From positions 1 to 23,081 of the forward strand of contig CANCCJ010000036.1 in assembly GCA_947374535.1 (NCBI GenBank): DNA of 23,081 bases. Reading direction: 5' to 3'. The translations under genes and the position numbers were made by a program. Position 1 is the stretch's first letter, and every line of letters begins with the position of its first letter. The DNA is from Comamonadaceae bacterium (GTDB taxonomy: Bacteria; Pseudomonadota; Gammaproteobacteria; Burkholderiales; Burkholderiaceae). Below are positions 14,422-20,672 of this stretch, piece by piece. A model generated the notes under the pieces. The model saw only the letters and a program-made list of their open reading frames with translations, was not told the DNA's origin and did no database searches.

Positions 14422-15771
14422 ATGTTTAAAAAAATCCTGATCGCCAACCGTGGCGAAATCGCCTTGCGCATTCAACGCGCATGCCGCGAGCTGGGTGTCA
14501 AAGCGGTGATGGTGTACTCCGAAGCCGATCGAGATGCCAAGTACGTCAAATTGGCCGACGAAGCCGTGTGTATTGGCCCAGCGTCATCGACCCTGAGCTA
14601 CCTCAATATGCCCGCGATCATTGCGGCGGCTGAGGTGACGGACTCTGAAGCCATCCACCCCGGCTACGGTTTCTTGAGCGAAAACGCCGACTTTGCCGAG
14701 CGCGTCGAAAAAAGCGGTTTTCAGTTCATCGGACCAACCGCTGAATCTATCCGCATCATGGGTGACAAGGTTTCGGCCAAGCAAGCCATGATCAAAGCGG
14801 GCGTGCCTTGCGTGCCGGGCTCTGAAGGCGAATTGCCTGACGATCCCGCCACCATCAAGCGCATTGCCAAAAGCGTGGGCTATCCCGTCATCATCAAAGC
14901 CGCTGGCGGTGGCGGTGGTCGTGGCATGCGTGTGGTGCACACCGAAGCTGCTTTGATCAACGCTGTGGCGATGACCAAAGCCGAAGCGGGCACGGCCTTT
15001 GGCAACCCCGCGGTGTACATGGAGAAGTACCTCCAGAACCCACGCCACATCGAAATTCAAATCTTGGCTGACAAGCACAAGAACGCCGTCTATTTAGGTG
15101 AGCGCGATTGTTCGATGCAACGTCGTCACCAAAAAGTGATCGAAGAAGCGCCGGCGCCTGGCATTCCACGCAAGTTGATTGACAAAATCGGCGAGCGTTG
15201 CGCGGCTGCTTGCAAGAAGATCAACTACCGCGGTGCGGGTACGTTTGAGTTTTTATACGAGAACGGTGAGTTCTATTTCATTGAAATGAACACCCGCGTG
15301 CAGGTGGAGCATCCGGTGACCGAATACATCACGGGCATTGACATCGTCAAGACACAAATCATGGTGGCGGCTGGTTTGAAGTTGCCTTTTGCACAGCGCG
15401 ACATCCATGTGCGCGGACATTCGATCGAATGCCGCATCAACGCGGAAGACCCGTTCAAGTTCATTCCATCGCCTGGCCGCATCACCATGTGGCATGCGCC
15501 TGGTGGTCCCGGTGTGCGCGTGGATTCACACATTTACACCAACTACTATGTGCCGCCAAATTACGACTCGATGATCGGCAAGATCATTGTGCACGGCGAT
15601 ACCCGTGACGAAGCTTTGGCACGCATGCGCACCGCTTTGGCAGAGACGCTGGTGGAAGGCATCAATACCAACATTCCGCTGCACCGCGAGTTGATGGTTG
15701 ACGCTAAGTTCATGGCCGGTGGCACCAATATTCATTACTTGGAAGAGTGGCTCGCCGCTCACAAGCGCTGA
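14422..15771 (+). CDS. accC: Biotin carboxylase subunit of acetyl-CoA carboxylase
   Basis: AccC carboxylates the biotin on AccB using ATP and bicarbonate. The 449-residue length equals that of E. coli AccC. ATP-grasp motifs are intact: [10 protein letters not shown] (79-88), the glycine-rich loop [10 protein letters not shown] (160-169), [18 protein letters not shown] (227 onward), and the metal and bicarbonate residues Glu276, Glu288, Asn290 and Arg292 in [27 protein letters not shown] follows. The stop TGA overlaps the prmA ATG by one base (TGATG), so prmA translation is coupled. Confidence 0.98.
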   Translation: MFKKILIANRGEIALRIQRACRELGVKAVMVYSEADRDAKYVKLADEAVCIGPASSTLSYLNMPAIIAAAEVTDSEAIHPGYGFLSENADFAERVEKSGFQFIGPTAESIRIMGDKVSAKQAMIKAGVPCVPGSEGELPDDPATIKRIAKSVGYPVIIKAAGGGGGRGMRVVHTEAALINAVAMTKAEAGTAFGNPAVYMEKYLQNPRHIEIQILADKHKNAVYLGERDCSMQRRHQKVIEEAPAPGIPRKLIDKIGERCAAACKKINYRGAGTFEFLYENGEFYFIEMNTRVQVEHPVTEYITGIDIVKTQIMVAAGLKLPFAQRDIHVRGHSIECRINAEDPFKFIPSPGRITMWHAPGGPGVRVDSHIYTNYYVPPNYDSMIGKIIVHGDTRDEALARMRTALAETLVEGINTNIPLHRELMVDAKFMAGGTNIHYLEEWLAAHKR

Positions 15772-16652
15772 TGTTTGAGCTGCGACTGATGTGCCCCGAA
15801 GACAGTGTGGAAGCTGTCTGCGAGGCACTGGATGCACTCGATGCTTTGAGCGTATCCGTTGAAGATGCCGATGCACAAACCGATGCCGAGCAAGCTTTGT
15901 TTGGCGAACCTGGCATGCCGCCTCCCAAAGAAGGCTGGAAGCGCTCGCGCATCGTGGCTTTGTTTGCTGAGGAGGCTACCGCAACAGACGCCTCGCGTTT
16001 GTTGGCCTTGCAAGACTTCTTTGCCGACAGCGAAGTGTTGGGCATTCAGCCCGTGGCTGACCAAGATTGGGTGCGTTTGACGCAGTCGCAATTTGCGCCT
16101 GTGGAAATCACGCCTGAGTTTTGGATAGTTCCCACCTGGCATGAGCCACCCGAGCAAGCCAAGCAAGTCATTCGCTTAGATCCAGGTCTGGCATTTGGCA
16201 CGGGTACGCACCCCACCACACGCATGTGTTTGCGTTGGATTGCCACGCACGATATGGCCCATCAGCGCGTCCTCGACTACGGCTGCGGCTCTGGTATTTT
16301 GGCTATTGGTGCAGCTTTGCATGGTGCAAACACCATCGACGCGGTGGACATTGACGAGGCAGCGGTGACCGCCACGGTGCTCAACGCTGATGCCAACAAC
16401 GTGCGTTTGAATGCGGGCTTGCCTGATCAGGCGACAGGTCATTACCAAACCGTGTTGGCCAACATCTTGGCCACCCCGCTCAAAGTGCTGGCTCCGCTGT
16501 TGCGCAGCCATGTCGCCGCAGGCGGGCACTTGGTGTTGGCGGGTATTCTTGAGCGACAAGCCCAAGAACTCAAAGACGCTTACGCGCCGTATTGCAACCT
16601 GCAAGTGAGCGACACAGAAGACGGCTGGATTTTGATGACCGCCCACTGCTAA
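15771..16652 (+). CDS. prmA: Ribosomal protein L11 methyltransferase PrmA
   Basis: PrmA trimethylates ribosomal protein L11 using S-adenosylmethionine. The 293-residue protein has an N-terminal recognition domain starting [20 protein letters not shown]. The catalytic domain contains RLDPGLAFGTGTHPTTRMCL (about 135-154), the SAM-binding loop VLDYGCGSGILAIGA (167-181), the acidic VDIDEAAV, and the NIL-type motif in VLANILATPLKVL. The frame is open 24 bases further upstream inside accC, but ATG 15771 (TGATG overlap with accC) begins the conserved N-terminus. The stop overlaps the next start by one base (TAATG). Position after accBC is common in Burkholderiales. Confidence 0.96.
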   Translation: MFELRLMCPEDSVEAVCEALDALDALSVSVEDADAQTDAEQALFGEPGMPPPKEGWKRSRIVALFAEEATATDASRLLALQDFFADSEVLGIQPVADQDWVRLTQSQFAPVEITPEFWIVPTWHEPPEQAKQVIRLDPGLAFGTGTHPTTRMCLRWIATHDMAHQRVLDYGCGSGILAIGAALHGANTIDAVDIDEAAVTATVLNADANNVRLNAGLPDQATGHYQTVLANILATPLKVLAPLLRSHVAAGGHLVLAGILERQAQELKDAYAPYCNLQVSDTEDGWILMTAHC

Positions 16653-17374
16653 TGCACATCACCCACTGCCCCCAATGCGAGACCGCTTTCAAGGTGTCGC
16701 CCCAACAGCTTGAGATGGCTAAAGGGTGGGTGCGTTGTGGTCGTTGTTCACATGTCTTTGAGGCTGCACTGCATTTTGAGGTGCGACCCGAGGTGCCCGT
16801 GGTATCTGCACCCAGTGCGGATGCCCCGTCTTTGTTTCGTGCGGCGATGGCACCTGCAGTGGCCGCAACCGAGTTCAAGTCGGCAACTGAGAACACCATC
16901 GCCACAACCACACAACCCCCTGCGTCTCTTGCATGGCTGGTTGGCGTGGGCCTGCTGACATTGGCTTTGTTTTGGCAATTGCTGGTCTCACAGCGTAATT
17001 GGTTGGCCGCAGAGGAGCCTGCTTTGAGTCCCATGCTGTCGGCTATGTGTGCTTGCGACGTGACATGGCCTCGCGAGCCAGATGCGGTGTTGATTGAAAG
17101 CAGCAGCTTCACCGAAAATCCAGAAGGCGGCTACACCGTCCAGTTGCGCTTGAAAAATACGCAGCACCATCCGGTAGCCATGCCCGCTTTGGAGTTGAGC
17201 CTCACCGACTTGCAAGACCAAGTCTTGGTGCGGCGCGTGTTTACCGCCCATGACCTGTCGGCCAAAGACCATGTGCAGGCCCTACGCGATGTGCGATCTA
17301 CCCTGAATTTCGACTTGGACGATCAGGTGGGCAGCCGCATCACCGGTTTTCGCGCGCTGATTTTTTACCCTTAA
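16652..17374 (+). CDS. DUF3426 zinc-ribbon membrane protein
   Basis: This 240-residue protein opens with a zinc ribbon of the MJ0042 type: Cys6-x2-Cys9 in HCPQCETAFKV and Cys29-x2-Cys32 in VRCGRCSHVFE. A low-complexity Ala/Pro/Thr segment, one membrane helix (about residues 92-112) and a C-terminal DUF3426 domain (about 145-240) follow. That domain contains GYTVQLRLKNTQHHPVAMPALELSLTD. Topology suggests the zinc ribbon in the cytoplasm and DUF3426 in the periplasm. The function is unknown; the family is common in Betaproteobacteria in this position. Translation starts at ATG overlapping the prmA stop. An upstream in-frame extension into prmA is rejected because the zinc ribbon begins directly at this Met. 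Confidence 0.9.
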   Translation: MHITHCPQCETAFKVSPQQLEMAKGWVRCGRCSHVFEAALHFEVRPEVPVVSAPSADAPSLFRAAMAPAVAATEFKSATENTIATTTQPPASLAWLVGVGLLTLALFWQLLVSQRNWLAAEEPALSPMLSAMCACDVTWPREPDAVLIESSSFTENPEGGYTVQLRLKNTQHHPVAMPALELSLTDLQDQVLVRRVFTAHDLSAKDHVQALRDVRSTLNFDLDDQVGSRITGFRALIFYP

Positions 17375-17392
17375 TTTCTTGAAAGTATTTCT

Positions 17393-18292
17393 ATGGCTTC
17401 GCTGATTTGCGGCTCGCTCGCGTTCGACTCCATCATGAGCTTTGAAGGCCGATTTGCCGAACAAATCTTGCCCGATCAGTTGCACATCTTGAACGTGTCG
17501 TTTTTGGTGCCCGCTTTGCGTCGTGACTTCGGCGGTTGTGCGGGCAACATCGCCTACAGCTTGAAAGTCTTGGGAGGCACACCCTTGCCTATGGCGACTT
17601 TGGGCACTGATGCGGCTGATTATTTGCAACGTCTGAACACCCTTGGCATTTCGACCGAGTTCGTGCGGCAAGTAGAAGGCACCTACACGGCGCAAGCCAT
17701 GATCATGACGGACCGCGACAACAACCAGATCACGGCGTTTCATCCTGGCGCGATGATGCAAGCGCACATCACGCAAATCGAAAAACGAGCAGACATCAAA
17801 CTTGGCATCATTTCGCCGGATGGGCGCGATGCCATGGTGCAACACGCCGAACAATTCAACGCGGCAGACATTCCTTTTGTGTTCGATCCAGGTCAAGGTT
17901 TGCCCATGTTTGATGGCGCAGATTTGGCGCGTTTCATTGATCAAGCCACTTGGGTCACAGTGAATGACTACGAGGGCAAGATGCTGAGTGATCGCACGGG
18001 CTTGAGTTATGCCGATATTTCGCGCCGCGTGCACGGTCTTGTCGTGACCTTGGGTGCGCACGGTTGTGAGGTCTGGGTGGATGGCGAGAAAACCCTCGTG
18101 CCGCCGATCCAAGCTGCTGCAGTGGTTGATCCCACGGGTTGCGGTGATGCATGGCGCGGCGCGCTGTTGTTTGGTTTGGAGCAAGGTTGGTCGCTGGTCA
18201 AATGCGCCGCTTTGGGTAACCAAGTGGGCGCACTCAAAATTGCGCAGCGTGGACCACAGAACTACACGGTTAGCGGTCTGACCGTCGCTTAA
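17393..18292 (+). CDS. PfkB-family sugar/nucleoside kinase
   Basis: This 299-residue ribokinase-like kinase is likely to phosphorylate a sugar or nucleoside with ATP in the cytoplasm. The first PfkB signature appears as DFGGCAGNIAYSLKVLGG (about 45-62). The second is DPTGCGDAWRGALLFGL (246-262), with the catalytic base Asp252. The usual GAGD anion hole reads GCGD here. Related proteins are often annotated as adenosine kinase, but the substrate cannot be assigned from sequence alone. It follows the DUF3426 gene by 18 bases and is probably the last gene of the operon. It converges on the DUF167 gene with 21 bases between stops. Confidence 0.9.
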   Translation: MASLICGSLAFDSIMSFEGRFAEQILPDQLHILNVSFLVPALRRDFGGCAGNIAYSLKVLGGTPLPMATLGTDAADYLQRLNTLGISTEFVRQVEGTYTAQAMIMTDRDNNQITAFHPGAMMQAHITQIEKRADIKLGIISPDGRDAMVQHAEQFNAADIPFVFDPGQGLPMFDGADLARFIDQATWVTVNDYEGKMLSDRTGLSYADISRRVHGLVVTLGAHGCEVWVDGEKTLVPPIQAAAVVDPTGCGDAWRGALLFGLEQGWSLVKCAALGNQVGALKIAQRGPQNYTVSGLTVA

Positions 18293-18313
18293 AGCGAGGG
18301 CGGCTAGTACGCC

Positions 18314-18622
18314 TTATTCCGCCAACGCTGACCAGTTGGCTTTGGCACAAGCAGCTGCGCTAACCCGCAGCTGTTTTCGTTTAGAGGTCTGCCCGCGGAT
18401 CAATTCCACATCTCGTTTTGGCAGTTCGAGCGCATCTGCCAGCCAAGCCATGAGTGCCAAATTGGCTTTGCCGTTTACGGGTGGCGCGTGTAATCGCACG
18501 CGCAAAGCGCCATCGTGCACACCATCAGCCTGTGTACGCGAGGCGTTGGGGATGACGTGGATGTCCACAATCACAGCACCTGTTTTTTCAAGTCGTAGAT
18601 AAGAAACGTCTGGTCGCGTCAT
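18314..18622 (-). CDS. DUF167/YggU-family protein
   Basis: This small 102-residue protein of the DUF167 (YggU) family has unknown function. The family core is clear: VDIHVIPNASRTQADGVHDGALRVRLHAPPVNGKANLALMAWLADAL, followed by DVELIRGQTSKRKQLRV. The open frame extends to 18661, but that part would lie inside the terminator of the upstream gene. ATG at 18622 (MTRPDVSYLRLE) is therefore chosen. It begins only 14-16 bases after the terminator T-run and has no Shine-Dalgarno sequence or obvious promoter, so how it is expressed is not clear. Confidence 0.9.
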   Translation of the reverse strand: MTRPDVSYLRLEKTGAVIVDIHVIPNASRTQADGVHDGALRVRLHAPPVNGKANLALMAWLADALELPKRDVELIRGQTSKRKQLRVSAAACAKANWSALAE

Positions 18623-18637
18623 AGAGCAGGGGTGAAG

Positions 18638-18668
18638 AAAAAGCCCGAGGCCTTGCGGCATCGGGCTT
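18638..18668 (-). terminator. Intrinsic terminator of the H1-like histone gene
   Basis: Read on the minus strand, AAGCCCGA and TCGGGCTT form an 8-bp stem (18661-18668 with 18641-18648). It extends inward by GCC/GGC around a 4-base loop after one mismatch. The 3' arm runs into five T residues (18638-18642). It is 36 bases after the histone stop codon. Confidence 0.85.
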
Positions 18669-18704
18669 GAGCTAACGGTAAACCGCTACCTTGATCTGTA
18701 AAGA

Positions 18705-19184
18705 TTAAGGCTTGCTTGCTGTTGGGAAAGGCCAAGCAGCTTGAGGGTTCAGCGTTGTCTGTGCGTGGGCAGCGGGTGCTTTCGCAGCTTTCTTTGCAGC
18801 TGGCTTTTTAGCGGCTTTTTTAGCAGCTGGTTTTTTAGCAGCAGGCTTTTTAGCAACTGCTTTCTTAGCTACTTTTTTAGCGGCTGTTTTTTTGGCTGCT
18901 GGCTTTTTAGCCGCAACTTTCTTGGCTGCCGCTGGTTTCTTAGCCGCTGGTTTCTTAGCTGCTGGCTTTTTAGCCGCAACTTTCTTAGCAGCCGCTGGCT
19001 TCTTGGCCGCTACTTTTTTAGCTGCTGGCTTTTTAGCTGCAACTTTTTTGGCAGCAGGCTTTTTAGCCGCTACTTTTTTAGCTGCTGGCTTCTTAGCCGC
19101 GACTTTCTTAGCTGCTGGCTTTTTGGCCGCGACAGCTTTCTTTGCAGGGGCCTTTTTAGCGGCCGGTTTTTTTGCAGTTGCCAT
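18705..19184 (-). CDS. Histone H1-like Lys/Ala/Pro-rich DNA-binding protein
   Basis: This 159-residue, extremely basic protein is built almost only from Ala, Lys, Pro and Val. It consists of about two dozen short units of the AAKKP, AAKKV and AAAKK type (residues about 1-136) and ends in a non-repetitive tail AHAQTTLNPQAAWPFPTASKP. Such proteins, resembling the C-terminal tail of eukaryotic histone H1 and Bordetella BpH1, bind DNA non-specifically and are thought to condense the nucleoid. ATG has a strong AGGAG Shine-Dalgarno sequence 8 bases upstream. It lies downstream of nrdB with a terminator-like hairpin between, and ends at its own terminator. Repeat number is likely to vary between strains. 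Confidence 0.92.
   Translation of the reverse strand: MATAKKPAAKKAPAKKAVAAKKPAAKKVAAKKPAAKKVAAKKPAAKKVAAKKPAAKKVAAKKPAAAKKVAAKKPAAKKPAAKKPAAAKKVAAKKPAAKKTAAKKVAKKAVAKKPAAKKPAAKKAAKKPAAKKAAKAPAAHAQTTLNPQAAWPFPTASKP
18780..19180 (-). repeat. Degenerate tandem repeats inside the H1-like gene
   Basis: Units of 15 bases encoding AAKKP or AAKKV repeat across most of the gene, often paired as 30-base blocks. Units differ at synonymous third positions (GCT, GCC, GCA, GCG and AAA, AAG mixed), so the array is old rather than freshly expanded. There are no unique spacers, so it is not a CRISPR array. Confidence 0.85.
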
Positions 19185-19220
19185 TTCTGTTCTCCTAGAT
19201 CGAATTTAGATCATTGGGTG

Positions 19221-19252
19221 AAAAACACTTTGCACGGTTTTTGTGTGCAAAG
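19221..19252 (-). terminator. Terminator-like hairpin between nrdB and the histone gene
   Basis: On the minus strand CTTTGCAC (19252-19245) and GTGCAAAG (19235-19228) form a perfect 8-bp stem with a 9-base loop, followed by TG and five T residues (19225-19221). It is about 120 bases after the nrdB stop and only 36 bases before the histone ATG. It can end nrdB transcription. If the histone promoter lies upstream of it, it would instead act as a leader terminator. Confidence 0.65.
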
Positions 19253-19255
19253 CGA

Positions 19256-19289
19256 TTCATGGCGCTGGACCCGGGTCCAACCCCATGAA
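19256..19289. repeat. 34-bp near-perfect palindrome
   Basis: The centre is the perfect 14-bp palindrome TGGACCCGGGTCCA (19266-19279). It is flanked symmetrically, after 3-base spacers, by TTCATGG (19256-19262) and CCATGAA (19283-19289). Fifteen of 17 symmetric positions are complementary. It lies just upstream (minus strand sense) of the terminator-like hairpin, in the 189-base nrdB-histone gap. A second inverted repeat, CACCACAC/GTGTGGTG (8-bp arms around 19304-19340), lies next to it. Confidence 0.8.
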
Positions 19290-19373
19290 CAGGGTGAGTC
19301 CACCACCACACCTCGTGAACGGGTGTTTGTAAGTGTGGTGAACAAATTCGGTGACATGTGTGTGATTAAGCCA

Positions 19374-20588
19374 TCAATCCCAGGACAAAGCACCACCAGA
19401 TTGGTACTCGATCACACGGGTTTCAAAGAAGTTGCGTTCTTTCTTGAGGTCGATCATCTCGCTCATCCAAGGGAAGGGGTTTTCTTCGTTGGGGAACAGT
19501 GCTTCTAAACCAATTTGCGTGGCGCGACGGTTGGCGATGTAGCGCAAGTAGCCTTTGAACATCGATGCGTTCAAGCCCAACACGCCGCGTGGCATGGTGT
19601 CTTCCGCGTAGCGATACTCAAGTTCGACGGCCTGCATAAACAAGGCTTTGATTTCTTCTTTGAACTCGGCCGTCCACAGGTGTGGGTTTTCGAGTTTGAT
19701 TTGGTTGATCAAGTCGATGCCGAAGTTGCAGTGCATGGATTCGTCGCGCAAGATGTATTGGTACTGTTCGGCAGCGCCTGTCATCTTGTTTTGGCGACCT
19801 AAGGCCAAGATTTGTGTGAAGCCCACGTAGAAGAACAAACCCTCCATCAAGCAAGCGAACACGATCAAAGACTTCAAGAGTGTTTGGTCTGTTTCTGGCG
19901 TGCCAGTGTGGAAATTGGGATCCATGATGGCGTCGATGAACGGAATCAGGAACTCGTCTTTGTCGCGGATAGATTTGACTTCGTGGTACGCGTTGAAGAT
20001 CTCGCCTTCGTCCAAGCCCAAAGACTCGACGATGTATTGATAGGCGTGTGTGTGGATCGCTTCTTCAAACGCTTGACGCAGCAAGAACTGGCGGCATTCA
20101 GGCGCGGTGATGTGGCGATACGTACCCAATACGATGTTGTTGGCAGCCAATGAGTCGGCGGTCACGAAGAAGCCGAGGTTACGCATGATCAAACGGCGCT
20201 CGTCATCGGTCAGACCATTGGGGTCTTTCCACAACGCGATGTCGCGCGTCATGTTCACCTCTTGTGGCATCCAATGGTTGGCGCAAGTAGCAAGGTACTT
20301 TTCCCAAGCCCATTTGTATTTGAAAGGCACCAACTGGTTGACGTCGGTTTGGCCGTTGATGATGCGCTTGTCAGCGGCGGTCACGCGACGTGAACTGGTC
20401 TCGGCTTTTGCGCTTGTTTGCGCGGAAGGGTTAATAGGTGCTGCACCGTCGTTCAGAGTGCGTGTGGCCGCAACAGGCTGCATGGCAGGTGTCGCAGAAA
20501 GAGGTGGGAATTCCATCGAGCGGCTAGAGGGGCCGCTTGCAAGAGGTGATGGCGATGAGGGCTTGACTTCTTCGTCCCAGGTCAGCAT
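19374..20588 (-). CDS. nrdB: Class Ia ribonucleotide reductase beta subunit
   Basis: NrdB holds the diiron-tyrosyl radical that starts ribonucleotide reduction in NrdA, supplying dNTPs in aerobic growth. The 404-residue protein has a poorly conserved N-terminal extension of about 70 residues before the ferritin-like core. Diiron ligands are visible in EEAIHTHAY (Glu176 and His179) and in the later [12 protein letters not shown]. The radical tyrosine is Tyr183, four residues after His179 as in E. coli (His118/Tyr122), which marks it as a class Ia radical enzyme and not a tyrosine-less subtype. It follows nrdA by 84 bases. A separate promoter with TTGCAC, 17 bases, then GATAAT ends 5 bases before its ATG, so it can be transcribed apart from nrdA. 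Confidence 0.97.
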   Translation of the reverse strand: MLTWDEEVKPSSPSPLASGPSSRSMEFPPLSATPAMQPVAATRTLNDGAAPINPSAQTSAKAETSSRRVTAADKRIINGQTDVNQLVPFKYKWAWEKYLATCANHWMPQEVNMTRDIALWKDPNGLTDDERRLIMRNLGFFVTADSLAANNIVLGTYRHITAPECRQFLLRQAFEEAIHTHAYQYIVESLGLDEGEIFNAYHEVKSIRDKDEFLIPFIDAIMDPNFHTGTPETDQTLLKSLIVFACLMEGLFFYVGFTQILALGRQNKMTGAAEQYQYILRDESMHCNFGIDLINQIKLENPHLWTAEFKEEIKALFMQAVELEYRYAEDTMPRGVLGLNASMFKGYLRYIANRRATQIGLEALFPNEENPFPWMSEMIDLKKERNFFETRVIEYQSGGALSWD

Positions 20589-20593
20589 AAAAA

Positions 20594-20622
20594 ATTATCC
20601 AATGTGTGAATTATGAGTGCAA
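20594..20622 (-). promoter_or_regulatory. Candidate promoter of nrdB (near-leaderless)
   Basis: On the minus strand, TTGCAC (20622-20617) and GATAAT (20599-20594) are spaced by exactly 17 bases. Five T residues separate the -10 box from the nrdB ATG. An imperfect inverted repeat TGCAGCGAAG/CTTCGTTGCA (20659-20650 with 20627-20618) overlaps the -35 box. This is the best-formed promoter in the window. Confidence 0.55.
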
Positions 20623-20672
20623 CGAAGACAAACGCAAAGCATTCGTGAACTTCGCTGCAAGTTTTTGTTGTA

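Noticed and set aside
17282..18223. 313-codon open frame antisense to the PfkB kinase
   Set aside because: It is fully opposite a gene with clear family motifs. Its His/Gln/Arg-rich translation is what an antisense shadow of GC-rich DNA looks like.
18780..19180. CRISPR-like array
   Set aside because: The repeats are 15-base coding units without unique spacers and translate to AAKKP/AAKKV.
18741..19508. 255-codon Cys/Phe/Leu-rich frame opposite the histone gene
   Set aside because: The composition arises from reading AAR/GCN repeats backwards, and no domain or start signal supports it.
20589..20672. NrdR box upstream of nrdB
   Set aside because: No sequence resembling the ACACTATATATAGTGT-type box was found. 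The nrdA promoter, where it would be expected, is outside the window.
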